64,000 nt of DNA from CAADGV01 sp040290295 (GCA_040290295.1 PSMW01000017.1:9948-73947); one strand, 5' to 3'. Positions 25,981 to 35,504 are shown, counted from the first letter of the stretch. Numbers and translations: made by a program. Notes: generated by a model not told the origin, from the letters alone.

Positions 25981-26047
25981 AAAATACCGACGCTCCATCA
26001 TTTGATAAGGATTATAGATGTCGCTCAATGCTGTTGCACACGTTTTG
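25981..26047 (+). repeat. Truncated attC-like site (left arm only)
   Basis: AAAATACCGACGCTCCATCA and what follows match the left arm of attC site 1 almost base for base (CGACGC, TTTGATAAGGATTATAGATG, TCGCTCAATGCTGTTGC), then similarity ends at about 26047. No AAC core or right arm is present. It suggests the cassette array once extended to here and was cut off. Confidence 0.7.
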
Positions 26048-26106
26048 GGAGATTTTCCCATCCTCCGTTGGTAATTTCCGGGTGAAGTTCCTCTAGAGCG
26101 TTTCGG

Positions 26107-26266
26107 CTATGCAACCAAAGATTCTCGCTTTCGTCTGGACCGATCGACTGCCTCCAGAGCAGTAATCAACACCGACATGGATTTTTGTATCCGCGTACGT
26201 TCCTGACTTGCTTCTCCATTCGCATGAGTGCTTTCACGAGGTGTGGCGCAAACGTGGAGATAGCCT
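26107..26266 (-). pseudogene. Possible transposase C-terminal fragment
   Basis: On the minus strand one frame reads TFAPHLVKALMRMEKQVRNV, then RGYKN, and the adjacent frame continues VLITALEAVDRSRRKRESLV A before TAG (26107-26109). The basic, helical tail resembles ends of some transposases, but the match is from memory and weak. The rest of 26048-26428 has nothing I can identify. Confidence 0.28.
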
Positions 26267-26428
26267 GCCGTTCATGTGCCTTCGTGCTGCAGCTCAAAGC
26301 CACAATCGCGTTCACCCTTGCTCAAGAGGTCGCGATATCAGCCTCAGGGTGAATATCGCCATAAGGAAGAGATGAGGTGATCGGACTCCGACGAACGCCA
26401 GGTTGGTGGTTGATATCTAGAACTGTGA

Positions 26429-27328
26429 TCATCTCCTCCCGCACCCCTTCTGAACGCCCTCGCTTGTCGAGAATGGTAGCTTGTCCGACAATTCCGAGAC
26501 GAGCACGCCCGTAACGATGAGACTGGCGCCGACGATGCCGAAGGTGCCGAGGCGCTCACCGAGCAACACGTAGGCGAGCAACGATGCCCACACCGGCTCG
26601 ATCGTAAAAATGATCGCAGCACGTGTCGGCGTGGTGTCTTTCTGAAATCTTGTTTGCATGAACGTGGTCAGCAGCGTGGCGAACAGCGTCAAATACCCGA
26701 GTGAAAGGATGAGGGAAGATGTCGGATGCAGAAACCAGTCTTCGACCAGCAGGGTTGTCGCCCATCCCAACACGGCGCAGGCAGCGAACTGCAAGAACGT
26801 AAGCTGCAGCGCGCTCATCGCACGTGACGCCACGTCGAGGTACACGATGTAGAACGCAAACAGTATTGCACAGACGAGCGTCAGCCCGTCGCCGATCGTG
26901 AACGTTGATCCGCTTGGCGCCGTGAGCAACCATAGCCCGATCGTTGCCACACCGATCCCCACCATATTCCCTATCGTTGGCGGCCGTTTTTCGATGAGGA
27001 ACTGCAGCAAAGGAACGAAAACAACCATGAGGCTCGTGATGAACGCTGATTTCGAAGCCGTGGTGTAGTTCAAGCCGACATTTTGCGCGACAAACCCGAG
27101 AAAAAGAAACGCTCCCAACAGTCCCCCCTTTTCCAGCGCACCATGAGGCAAGGGAAAAATCTTTCTCGCGAACAGCATCAGGAACACGAGGGAAGCCGCC
27201 GTGAAGCGCGCAGTGGTCATGAGGATCGGCGATATATCGCGCAACCCGATCTTCATGAACGCGAAAGTGCTACCCCAGATGAGCGTAAGAGACAGGAGAG
27301 CTGCTTCGGCTTTGGATCGGTTGGTCAT
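26429..27328 (-). CDS. EamA/DMT-family inner-membrane transporter
   Basis: 299 residues with about ten membrane helices in two EamA repeats: LSLTLIWGSTFAFMKIGLRD at the start, KSAFITSLMVVFVPLLQFL at the first-half boundary, and LLGERLGTFGIVGASLIVTG at the end. The FMQTRFQKDTTPTRAAIIF segment is typical of this transporter group. It is the last gene of a minus-strand set (mcm, DUF362, EamA; gap 90 bp) and the first core gene right of the accessory island. Substrate unknown. Confidence 0.87.
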   Translation of the reverse strand: MTNRSKAEAALLSLTLIWGSTFAFMKIGLRDISPILMTTARFTAASLVFLMLFARKIFPLPHGALEKGGLLGAFLFLGFVAQNVGLNYTTASKSAFITSLMVVFVPLLQFLIEKRPPTIGNMVGIGVATIGLWLLTAPSGSTFTIGDGLTLVCAILFAFYIVYLDVASRAMSALQLTFLQFAACAVLGWATTLLVEDWFLHPTSSLILSLGYLTLFATLLTTFMQTRFQKDTTPTRAAIIFTIEPVWASLLAYVLLGERLGTFGIVGASLIVTGVLVSELSDKLPFSTSEGVQKGCGRR

Positions 27329-27418
27329 TACATCTCGCCAAAGAAAAGCGAAGACGCGATACGTTCAAGCAGGGTGCACATTCTGAGGGCTTCGCTTGAG
27401 CACCGGAACGTTGGTTGC

Positions 27419-28534
27419 TTAGACGGTGACGGATTGCCGCACTTCTCGCCGTTCGTATTCGACGAACAGTTTTCCCCAATGCGTGGTTCGCTTCCAGTGC
27501 TCGAATACCCTCTTATCCTTCAGAGGCCAGCGGTAGTAATCGTGATATGCTTCCGAACCGAAAATGAACGCATGTACCATCGGCGTGCGGAAGAAAAGTT
27601 TTTGCATGCCTTTGAGCGGACCGAACCACGCCAGGTTGCCGAACAAACTTACGCCGTTGTTCCCGACATGAAAGCCCCATGACTCGTTCGAGATATCTGT
27701 GCCGGCAATCTCGATGTCACGCACGTCTCCCACGCCCAATCGGTCCTCGTGCGCAACGCGGATGTATTCGATGCTCAGCGGATCGAAACCCATCATCTTT
27801 GCTGCAACGGCATCGATCGCCACCTGATCAGCGCTGGCAAGAATGTAGTCTTTGACGACCGGGTACATCGTGCGCGGTCCGGGTCCATTGCCGGCGGTTG
27901 TTCCATCCATTATCGCGAAGATGCCCGTATGAATTTCCTTCTGGATCGCCAGCAAATCCACAAGGGTCTTGTGAATCCACGAGTGCGTGTAGTGTCGTTT
28001 CGTGTTCAGCAAACCGCCGAAGGCATTCTTCATTGCGCCGGTGGTTGTTGTGTAGATATGGCACTTCATCGTCGGAAGGTGAACGATATTCTTCCCGAAG
28101 AAGAAATCGGGAATGGTAATGCCTTCCGGATAAATCATCTTCAACACGTGCATACGTGCTTTCGGCTCGTACGTCACCCATTTCATATCCTCTTCTTTGA
28201 AATTGAAGCGGACCGGAATGTTGTGCTCTTTGAAAATGGGTATGTAGCGATTCAAGTCCTCACCCTTAAAGGCATCCGTCACCACCGTTTTGTTTTGCAC
28301 ACACACCATATCATGGTAGCCGAATCGTTTGAGCGCGAGGATCGTTCCCTCCAACTGCCAGGGTGTGGTGTTGGCAGCCGGAAACGGAAAATGCCACGAG
28401 ATATTGTCCTTCAAAATCGTCGTCGCCTGTGGGTCAAGCACGTCGCGCATGCCCGCAAGCTCTCCAAGACGTTGGTAATCGTCGAGAACGGTCTCGGGCT
28501 TTGTTTTGAGTACAGCGACTTTTGCCTTTGCCAT
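27419..28534 (-). CDS. DUF362-domain protein
   Basis: 371 residues from ATG 28534; an upstream extension in frame lacks family features. The DUF362 pattern is present: an N-terminal AKVAVLKTKPETVLDDYQRL, ILKDNISWHFPFPAANTTPW, HLPTMKCHIYTTTTGAMKNA, FGGLLNTKRHYTHSWIHKTL, AIMDGTTAGNGPGPRTM, ASADQVAIDAVAAKMMGFDP. Unlike many members it lacks an obvious 4Fe-4S ferredoxin Cys cluster. Biochemical role of the family is largely undefined. It follows the mutase gene by 40 bp, suggesting co-expression. Confidence 0.8.
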   Translation of the reverse strand: MAKAKVAVLKTKPETVLDDYQRLGELAGMRDVLDPQATTILKDNISWHFPFPAANTTPWQLEGTILALKRFGYHDMVCVQNKTVVTDAFKGEDLNRYIPIFKEHNIPVRFNFKEEDMKWVTYEPKARMHVLKMIYPEGITIPDFFFGKNIVHLPTMKCHIYTTTTGAMKNAFGGLLNTKRHYTHSWIHKTLVDLLAIQKEIHTGIFAIMDGTTAGNGPGPRTMYPVVKDYILASADQVAIDAVAAKMMGFDPLSIEYIRVAHEDRLGVGDVRDIEIAGTDISNESWGFHVGNNGVSLFGNLAWFGPLKGMQKLFFRTPMVHAFIFGSEAYHDYYRWPLKDKRVFEHWKRTTHWGKLFVEYERREVRQSVTV

Positions 28535-28574
28535 ACGTTTTCCTAACTTCGTTACGCAACGTATCGGTTGAACA

Positions 28575-30242
28575 TCAAAAGACAGCAACCTCCTCGTGCA
28601 CGCCGAAGACCTCGGTGAGTGTCTGGCACATTTCGCCAAGCGTTGCATACGCCTTCGTGCACTCGATGAGGTACGGCATCAGATTGCTGCCGTCCGCCGC
28701 TGCCTGTTTGAGCGTGGCAAGAGTACGCTCTACGTCGGCGTTGTTGCGCGACTGGCGGAGCTCCGCGAGACGTTTGCGTTGCCGTATTTCTACTTCCGGA
28801 GAGATTTCGAGAATCGGAATGTCGAGTTTCTCCTCTTCTTCGACAACCTCGTTCACTCCGACGATAATCTTTTCCTTGTTGTCCAGTTCGAGCTGATAGC
28901 GGTAGGCCGCTTCGGCAATCTCTCGTTGGAAGAAGCCTGCTTCGATGGCAGGAATAACTCCGCCGAGCGCGTCGATTTTTTCGAAGTACGCTTCGGCTTC
29001 TTTCTCCATCTTATCCGTCAAAGCCTCGATGAAATAACTGCCTCCGAGTGGATCGATGGTATTGGTGACGCCGATTTCGTGGGCGATGATCTGCTGCGTT
29101 CGGAGCGCTATTTTCACCGCTTTCTCCGACGGCAACGCGAGCGTCTCATCCATGGAGTTGGTATGTAAGGATTGCGTCCCGCCGAGCACGCCGGCAAGCG
29201 CCTCGAATGCCGTGCGAATGATGTTGTTCTCAGGTTGTTGCGCCGTTAGTGTACAGCCCGCCGTCTGCGTATGGAATCGCAATGTCCACGACCGCGGATT
29301 CTTTGCCCCGTACTTTTCGCGCATACGCTTCGCCCAAATCTTGCGCGCCGCACGAAATTTGCAAATCTCTTCGAAGAAATCGATATGCGAGTTGAAGAAG
29401 AACGACAGCCTTGGCGCAAAACTGTCCACATCCATCCCACGCTTCAAGCACTCTTCCACATACGCAAATCCGTCGGCAAGTGTGAACGCCAATTCTTGCA
29501 CCGCCGTCGAGCCTGCTTCGCGAATGTGGTAGCCGCTGATCGACACCGGATTCCACAACGGCATCTCCTTGGAACAGAACTCGATCATATCCACCACAAT
29601 CCTCATGGATGGTTTCGGCGGATAGATCCATTCCTTCTGTGCGATGTACTCCTTGAGAATGTCGGTTTGGATGGTTCCGCGCAGTTCTTCGCGTCGCGCA
29701 CCTTGTTTCTCCGCCACAACGATATAGAACGCCAGCATCATTGCCGCCGGCGCGTTGATCGTCATCGATGTCGAGATATCCTTGAGCGAAATACCTTTGA
29801 AGAGCAACTCCATATCCGCAAGCGAGCTGACCGACACGCCGCAGATGCCGACTTCGCCTTCGCTCAGCGGGTCGTCCGCGTCGCGTCCCATCAGCGCCGG
29901 CAGATCGAACGCTACCGAGAGACCCGTCTGCCCGTGTTCGAGCAAGTAGTGATACCGAGCGTTGGTATCTTCGGGCGAACCGAAGCCCGCAAACTGGCGC
30001 ATCGTCCATAACTTGCCGCGATACATGTTATGATGAATGCCGCGCGTATACGGAAACTCACCCGGGAAACCGATCTCCGTCAAGTAATCGATGTGCGCGA
30101 TATCGTCGGGCGTGTACAGTAACTCGATCGGCTGCCCGCTGACCGTGGTGAACTTCACTTGCCCTTGCCGGGACGATGTTGCAGCTCGCTTCTGCCATTC
30201 GGCTTTCCGTTTTCGAATCTCGTCAACACCATTCGTGTTCAT
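28575..30242 (-). CDS. Methylmalonyl-CoA mutase large-subunit-type acyl-CoA mutase
   Basis: 555 residues from ATG 30242, chosen over an upstream start because of the gaagggga RBS just before it. The catalytic TIM-barrel domain is complete: PYTRGIHHNMYRGKLWTMRQ, FAGFGSPEDTNARYHYLL, GLSVAFDLPALMGRD, SGYHIREAGSTAVQELAFTL, FHTQTAGCTLTAQQPENNII, LGGTQSLHTNSMDETLALPS, and NTIDPLGGSYFIEALTD. The cobalamin-binding domain (DxHxxG) is absent, as in archaeal-type and Bacteroidota split mutases where a small subunit carries it; that partner is not in this window. The reaction is succinyl-CoA/methylmalonyl-CoA interconversion using adenosylcobalamin. Confidence 0.9.
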   Translation of the reverse strand: MNTNGVDEIRKRKAEWQKRAATSSRQGQVKFTTVSGQPIELLYTPDDIAHIDYLTEIGFPGEFPYTRGIHHNMYRGKLWTMRQFAGFGSPEDTNARYHYLLEHGQTGLSVAFDLPALMGRDADDPLSEGEVGICGVSVSSLADMELLFKGISLKDISTSMTINAPAAMMLAFYIVVAEKQGARREELRGTIQTDILKEYIAQKEWIYPPKPSMRIVVDMIEFCSKEMPLWNPVSISGYHIREAGSTAVQELAFTLADGFAYVEECLKRGMDVDSFAPRLSFFFNSHIDFFEEICKFRAARKIWAKRMREKYGAKNPRSWTLRFHTQTAGCTLTAQQPENNIIRTAFEALAGVLGGTQSLHTNSMDETLALPSEKAVKIALRTQQIIAHEIGVTNTIDPLGGSYFIEALTDKMEKEAEAYFEKIDALGGVIPAIEAGFFQREIAEAAYRYQLELDNKEKIIVGVNEVVEEEEKLDIPILEISPEVEIRQRKRLAELRQSRNNADVERTLATLKQAAADGSNLMPYLIECTKAYATLGEMCQTLTEVFGVHEEVAVF

Positions 30243-30423
30243 GCGTTCCCCTTCGTTGGTATCATACGCTGAATGAATCATTTGCCGTTTCAATTAACAA
30301 AGATTGCGTTTGAAGTTCAACACGCCTCGATCACACACGGCGGCATACAGGGGGCGGGGAGACAGAATCTATGGACGTTTGGTTCGGTTGCACCATTCCA
30401 CACGCGAATGTTTCATCATTGCT

Positions 30424-32271
30424 TCACGTTCGTCCGAACCGACGGTCAAGCTCCTCGATCGAAATCTTCAACACAATCGGCCGACCGTGCGGACACACGT
30501 ACGGCATCGTGCAGGCGAAGAGTTGATCCAGCAGCGATCGCATCTCACGCTCATTCAGGGGGTCGCCGGATTTGATTGCTGCGCGGCAGGAATAGGACTT
30601 TGCAAGCACGTCCCGAGCATCCATCACTGCGTGCTGACGATACTCGCGATAGAGCGTAAGAATATCAGCGATCACCTTCGCGTTGCTCGTAGCGGGAAGG
30701 TCGGCAGGCACACCTTCGAGCACTACGGTGTTTTTGCCGAATACTTTCAGATCGAAGCCGAGCTGCTGAAAGTGCGGGAGCAGTTCTTCGACCAGCGCAA
30801 AATCAACTGGCGACAGTTGCAGCGGTTCGGGAAATAATACCTGCTGCGTCCCACGCGCGTGCGTTTCCGTCCGCTGCAGCGCGCGCTCGTACAGCACGCG
30901 CTCGTGTGCAACGTGCTGATCGACGATCAGAAGACCACCCTCGATCGGTGTCAGCAGATATCGATTGTGGACTTGCCATACCGGCGCGGCATGGTGAATA
31001 AACGCTGTCTCATTGCCTGCCCGCTGAACTCCCTGCTCGCTCTCGGCGGGTTTCCCGAACAAACGATCAGCTATCTCCTTTCCATCCTGTTGCAAGACCT
31101 GTGAGATGAATGATGAACGCGTGCCGACATTCGTCTCCACCGGTCGTGGCGACGAGAGAACCTCGCCCGTCATCGGATCCACACGTGTTCCACCCCATGG
31201 GTGTTGCCGATCGGTGAACGATAACCCGATCCCACTCTCTCTTTCGTCTGTCGTGGAGAGGGACACCGTCGGGATGAGATCATTCGCTGCAAGGGTCCGT
31301 CGCACCAACGTCGAGATGATACGATAGACGTACTGCTCGTCTTCGAACTTCGCTTCCATTTTCGAAGGATGTACATTGACATCGACGCGATGCGGATCAA
31401 TGTCGATGAAGAGAAGGAAGAAGGGAAACGTTCCTTTGACGAGTAAATGTTCGTAGGCACTGAAGACGGCGTGACTGATATTGCGATTGACAATGTAACG
31501 CCTGTTGAGGAAGAGATATTGGTTGGCGCGACTTTTCTGCCCGAAGCTTGGTTTGCCGATGAAGCCTCGAATGCTCATGAGATCGGTCTGCTCTTCTGCC
31601 CACACCATTTCCTCCACCTGCCGCTGACCGAACACGTCCAGCAAGCGCTCGTGGAGTGGAGCTGGCTTCACATCGAGAAGCGTCTCCTCATCGCTGATGA
31701 AACGCAACGCGACCTCAGGATGACTGAGCGCGACGCGCTGAACAGCCTCCGCGATGTGGCGAAACTCTGTCGCGGCCGACTTCAAGAACTTCCGTCGAGC
31801 CGGCGTATTGTAGAAAAGATTTTGGACGGCGATGGACGTGCCGGCTTCTCGAGCCTCGCGTGACACACGCGGCGCGCCTCCTCCTTCGATATGAACGACC
31901 ACTGCGGATTCATCTTCGCGTCGGCGAGTTTTCATCGTCACGTGTGCAACCGCGGCAATCGACGCAAGCGCCTCGCCTCGAAATCCGTACGTGCGGATCG
32001 CCTCCAGGTCCTCCAGCGTCGCGATCTTACTCGTTGCATGCCGCAGAAACGACGCAACCGCATCCTCCTCACTCATTCCTCCACCGTCGTCGATAACTTG
32101 AATCAGTTTTTTGCCGCCTTCCTTTACGACGACGACGATCTGCTTTGCTTGCGCGTCGAGGGAATTCTCCAACAACTCCTTGACGACGGACTCGGGGCGT
32201 TGGATCACCTCGCCTGCCGCGATTTGGTTGGCGAGATGTTCGGGGAGAATATGAATGCGCCTCTCGCTCAT
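30424..32271 (-). CDS. mutL: DNA mismatch repair protein MutL
   Basis: 615 residues. N-terminal GHKL ATPase: ANQIAAGEVIQRPESVVKEL (with the catalytic Glu), DDGGGMSEEDA, ATSKIATLEDL, TYGFRGEALASIA. The C-terminal dimerisation/endonuclease domain has DQHVAHERVLYE (the DQHAx2Ex4E-type motif), SCRAAIKSGDPL and CPHGRP, so it probably has latent nicking activity, as in MutH-less bacteria. Length is normal. Downstream of it lies 181 bp without a gene before mcm. The next gene upstream is ftsY, 49 bp away. Confidence 0.95.
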   Translation of the reverse strand: MSERRIHILPEHLANQIAAGEVIQRPESVVKELLENSLDAQAKQIVVVVKEGGKKLIQVIDDGGGMSEEDAVASFLRHATSKIATLEDLEAIRTYGFRGEALASIAAVAHVTMKTRRREDESAVVVHIEGGGAPRVSREAREAGTSIAVQNLFYNTPARRKFLKSAATEFRHIAEAVQRVALSHPEVALRFISDEETLLDVKPAPLHERLLDVFGQRQVEEMVWAEEQTDLMSIRGFIGKPSFGQKSRANQYLFLNRRYIVNRNISHAVFSAYEHLLVKGTFPFFLLFIDIDPHRVDVNVHPSKMEAKFEDEQYVYRIISTLVRRTLAANDLIPTVSLSTTDERESGIGLSFTDRQHPWGGTRVDPMTGEVLSSPRPVETNVGTRSSFISQVLQQDGKEIADRLFGKPAESEQGVQRAGNETAFIHHAAPVWQVHNRYLLTPIEGGLLIVDQHVAHERVLYERALQRTETHARGTQQVLFPEPLQLSPVDFALVEELLPHFQQLGFDLKVFGKNTVVLEGVPADLPATSNAKVIADILTLYREYRQHAVMDARDVLAKSYSCRAAIKSGDPLNEREMRSLLDQLFACTMPYVCPHGRPIVLKISIEELDRRFGRT

Positions 32272-32320
32272 GCCATACGAAGCCGGCGATCAACAAACAC
32301 ATGCAAGGATGTCCTCCACT

Positions 32321-33268
32321 TCATTCTTGCTCTCCTGTGAACAGCGCTTCCACGAACGCGGACGTATCGAAGGGTTGCAAGTCGTCGATGTGTTCGCCTA
32401 CGCCGACGTATTTGATGGGAAGCTTCATCTCGCGACTTATTGCCAGTACGATTCCTCCCTTGGCTGTGCCGTCGAGTTTCGTGAGTACCAAACCAGTGAC
32501 ACCCGTTGCAGCATCGAATTGCTTCGCCTGCTGCAGTCCATTTTGCCCCGTAGAAGCATCGATCACCAACAAGACTTCGTGGGGAAACGCAGGATTGAGC
32601 TTGGCAACCACTCGACGAATCTTTTTCAACTCTTCCATCAAGTTCGTTTTCGTGTGCAGTCTCCCCGCCGTGTCGATGATAACGACATCCGCGGCCTGTG
32701 CCAGTGCCGACTTCACAGCATCGTAGGCGACAGCCGCGGGATCGGCACCATGCTTTTGGCGAACGACCTGTGCCCCAGCGCGCTGCGCCCAAATCTCCAA
32801 TTGCTCATTGGCCGCCACACGAAACGTATCTGCCGACCCAAGGACAACCCGTTTTCCTGCTTTTGTGTAGATGTGTGCAAGTTTTCCGATCGTCGTCGTC
32901 TTTCCCACCCCGTTGATGCCGACAACCAAGATGACGTACGGCTTTTCCGCAGGCAACGCAAGCGTATCGCCAACGCACCCATCAGCCGAGAATTGATGCT
33001 CGATTTCCTCTCTCAGCAATCGTTGAAGCTCCGATGCGTCGGCGTAGCGCTCAGCTTTCACACGGGCACGGATCGCCTCGATGATGGCAAGCGACGTATC
33101 CACACCGACATCGGCGCCGATGAGGATTTCTTCGAGTTGCTCCAGTGTTGCATCGTCAATCGTCGATTTGGTCGTGATGAGACGAGCTACTTTGCCGAGC
33201 AATCCCTCTCGCGTTTTCGAAAGGCCCGCTTTGAGCTTCGCAAAGCTTAGCATATCAAACAGCGCCAT
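32321..33268 (-). CDS. ftsY: Signal recognition particle receptor FtsY
   Basis: 315 residues: a short N-terminal four-helix N domain (LSFAKLKAGLSKTREGLLGK) and the SRP GTPase G domain with G1 VGINGVGKTTTIGKLA, G2/I-box DTFRVAANEQLEIWA, G3 DVVIIDTAGRLHTKTNLM, G4 TKLDGTAKGG and the closing GVGEHIDDLQPFD. No long acidic A domain is present, so membrane attachment must be through the N-domain helix. It delivers SRP-bound ribosomes to SecYEG. Confidence 0.96.
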   Translation of the reverse strand: MALFDMLSFAKLKAGLSKTREGLLGKVARLITTKSTIDDATLEQLEEILIGADVGVDTSLAIIEAIRARVKAERYADASELQRLLREEIEHQFSADGCVGDTLALPAEKPYVILVVGINGVGKTTTIGKLAHIYTKAGKRVVLGSADTFRVAANEQLEIWAQRAGAQVVRQKHGADPAAVAYDAVKSALAQAADVVIIDTAGRLHTKTNLMEELKKIRRVVAKLNPAFPHEVLLVIDASTGQNGLQQAKQFDAATGVTGLVLTKLDGTAKGGIVLAISREMKLPIKYVGVGEHIDDLQPFDTSAFVEALFTGEQE

Positions 33269-33423
33269 AACCCTCGTGCATGATCAGACAACATTTTCCT
33301 CATTCATCATAAGAACATGCCCCACGAAAAACTTCCCGGGACCTATGGCTGCAGGATCAGTATCCGGAGCCTCTCTCCTTCCCACACACATCGTTGCCGA
33401 TGGAACAGCAGCGAGCAGCCCTT

Positions 33424-34002
33424 CTACTTCTTCATCAGAAGGACGAACGTTCTTACATACGAAACGAACGAAGCGACGAGCATTGCAACACTCGCACCGA
33501 TGGCGAAGTCCAACGCAAGTCCTGTCACGCCGATCAGGGCAAGTCCCATCGCGACGGCAAGGACGCCAACGGTCCATTTCCCCAGCACATTCGACGGTAC
33601 GACAATCTTCTGCGTTCGCTTCAAATAGAGGCCGCCTGCCAGTATCAACACATCTCTACCGATGATAGCCGCAAGGAACCAGGCGGGAATCATGTCGAGC
33701 GAAACGAGGACGATCGCCAACACAGCCATCCCGATCTTGTCTGCAACCGGGTCGAGAATTTTTCCCCACTCCGTTACCAGGTGATGTCTGCGAGCAAAAG
33801 CGCCATCGAGCTTGTCGGTAAGCGCAGCGACAGCCAAGAGTGCGAGGCCCCACCAGCGTGCACGCGGTTCACCCGAGAGCATGACGGCAACAAACGGTAT
33901 CGTGAGGAGCGCCCGGAGAATACTAAGAGCATTCGGCACGGTGAAAAGTGTTTCGGAGTGTGGATGCTCGGACACGTGGGAATCCGCGGCAGGAGGACTC
34001 AT
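33424..34002 (-). CDS. pgsA: CDP-diacylglycerol-glycerol-3-phosphate phosphatidyltransferase
   Basis: 192 residues from ATG 34002, which overlaps the purF stop as ATGA; a longer frame exists but would run into purF. The CDP-alcohol phosphotransferase motif is complete (DKLDGAFARR, then GKILDPVADKIG), with about five membrane helices. It makes phosphatidylglycerol phosphate from CDP-diacylglycerol. PgsA is favoured over PssA or CLS-type by length and the NALSILRALLTIPF start. 155 bp follow before ftsY; I see no gene there. Confidence 0.88.
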   Translation of the reverse strand: MSPPAADSHVSEHPHSETLFTVPNALSILRALLTIPFVAVMLSGEPRARWWGLALLAVAALTDKLDGAFARRHHLVTEWGKILDPVADKIGMAVLAIVLVSLDMIPAWFLAAIIGRDVLILAGGLYLKRTQKIVVPSNVLGKWTVGVLAVAMGLALIGVTGLALDFAIGASVAMLVASFVSYVRTFVLLMKK

Positions 34003-35504
34003 GTTTCGTGTTCTTCCTTCGTTTGTTGCGCGTCGACCTTCACCGGGTACTTGCCGCTGAAGCATGCTGTACAGTAATTCTCACCGTGTTCATGCGGCAC
34101 AGAGGCGAGAAGATCGTCTAACTCTAAGTATTCAAGACTGTCCACGCCAAGCTCTTGCGCAATCTTTCTCACATCACCATTGCACTGATTGGCGATCAGT
34201 TCCTCGCCGTTCGGGAAGTCCATACCATAATGACACGGATATGTGATTGGTGGAGCGGAAACGCGGAAGTGCACTTCCTTCGGTCCGGCTTGGCGTACGA
34301 GTTGAACGAGTTGCTTCGAGGTGGTGCCGCGAACAATCGAATCATCCACAATCACAACGACGCGATCTTTGAGCACTCCTTTGACGGTGTTGAATTTCGT
34401 TTTCACTTTGTTCTCGCGAACATCTTGCTTCGGCTGAATGAATGTTCGGCCGATGTAGTGACTGCGAATCAACCCTATTTCCAGTCGAGTCTTGTTGCCA
34501 AGCTTGTTCGATTCCTGAACGAATCCCATCGTTGCCGTGTTGCTCGAATCCGGAACGTTGATGACAATAACTTTCTCGTCGGGGTCGGAGGGATGGACCG
34601 GCTTGGTGCGGGCAAGCGTCTTGCCAAGCTTACGGCGCACTTTATCCACGCTGTGCCCGAAAATCTGGCTGTCGGGACGTGAGAAGTAGATGTATTCGAA
34701 GATGCAGTGATGGGGTGCCGCCGGCTCTCCGTTGATCCGTAGAGACTTCACAGCGCCGGTCTCTTGTGCTTCGCTGTCGATCACGATCAGCTCTCCCGGT
34801 TCCACGTCGCGTACATACTCTGCGTCGATAATGTCGAAAGCAACAGTTTCCGACGCCACGAAGAACGCCTTGCCTTTCTTGCCGAGTGCAAGCGGCCGAA
34901 AGCCGGAATGATCTCGTGCAGCAATCAAACGATCATTGGTGAGAATGACCAACGAGTATGCTCCCTGAATCTGCGAGAGCGCATCGCGGATTTGCTCGAT
35001 CTGATCTGGCTGCTTGCTTCGTGCAATGAGGTGTAGGATGACTTCTGTATCCGATGTGGTCTGGAAAATCGTCCCCTCATCGACGAGCCGCTTGCGAATC
35101 TCGCGGAAGTTGGTCAGGTTCCCGTTATGAGCGACTGCAAGATTACCGTTCTTGTAAATAACTGTAAGTGGCTGAATGTTCAGGCGATTGTCAGCGGCAC
35201 CTGCAGTTGAATAACGATTGTGTCCAATCGCCAGAGTGCCGCGTAGTTCGTTCGTGAGAAGTCGTTCGTCGCGATAGATGTCATTCACCAGTCCAAAGTC
35301 CTTGTGAATGTGAAAGCGATAGCGCTTCAGCTTCTCATCGTATTCAGACGTAACGATGCCGGAGCCTTCCTGTCCACGGTGTTGCTGTGCGAGCAATCCG
35401 TAGTATGTGAACTGCGCCGCGGCAGGATGCCCGAACACACCGAACACGGCACAATGGCAACGAGGCTTGTCAAGAACAGTACGCATGGTATCGAGGAATT
35501 TCAT
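33999..35504 (-). CDS. purF: Amidophosphoribosyltransferase (glutamine PRPP amidotransferase)
   Basis: 501 residues. A short N-terminal extension precedes the Ntn glutaminase Cys (RCHCAVFGVFGHPAA); GLLAQQHRGQEGSGI and GHNRYSTAGAADN are hallmark glutaminase segments. The C-terminal PRTase domain has the PRPP loop VVIVDDSIVRGTTSKQLV. The C-terminus has metal-type Cys spacing (CNGDVRKIAQELG, YCTACFSGKYP). It catalyses the first committed step of purine synthesis. Translationally coupled to pgsA downstream. Confidence 0.95.
   Translation of the reverse strand: MKFLDTMRTVLDKPRCHCAVFGVFGHPAAAQFTYYGLLAQQHRGQEGSGIVTSEYDEKLKRYRFHIHKDFGLVNDIYRDERLLTNELRGTLAIGHNRYSTAGAADNRLNIQPLTVIYKNGNLAVAHNGNLTNFREIRKRLVDEGTIFQTTSDTEVILHLIARSKQPDQIEQIRDALSQIQGAYSLVILTNDRLIAARDHSGFRPLALGKKGKAFFVASETVAFDIIDAEYVRDVEPGELIVIDSEAQETGAVKSLRINGEPAAPHHCIFEYIYFSRPDSQIFGHSVDKVRRKLGKTLARTKPVHPSDPDEKVIVINVPDSSNTATMGFVQESNKLGNKTRLEIGLIRSHYIGRTFIQPKQDVRENKVKTKFNTVKGVLKDRVVVIVDDSIVRGTTSKQLVQLVRQAGPKEVHFRVSAPPITYPCHYGMDFPNGEELIANQCNGDVRKIAQELGVDSLEYLELDDLLASVPHEHGENYCTACFSGKYPVKVDAQQTKEEHET

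Noticed and set aside
26048..26428. CRISPR-like or attC-like repeats in the gap before the EamA gene
   Set aside because: No repeated unit found beyond the truncated attC arm; no CRISPR array or cas gene exists in the window.
8427..27328. The two EamA genes flanking the island as a duplication pair that bounded it
   Set aside because: Their sequences differ throughout and they are in opposite orientation with no long direct or inverted repeats seen at the edges.
33284..33577. A 97-codon minus-strand frame between pgsA and ftsY
   Set aside because: It overlaps the conserved end of pgsA in another frame and has no RBS or family signature; treated as a shadow.
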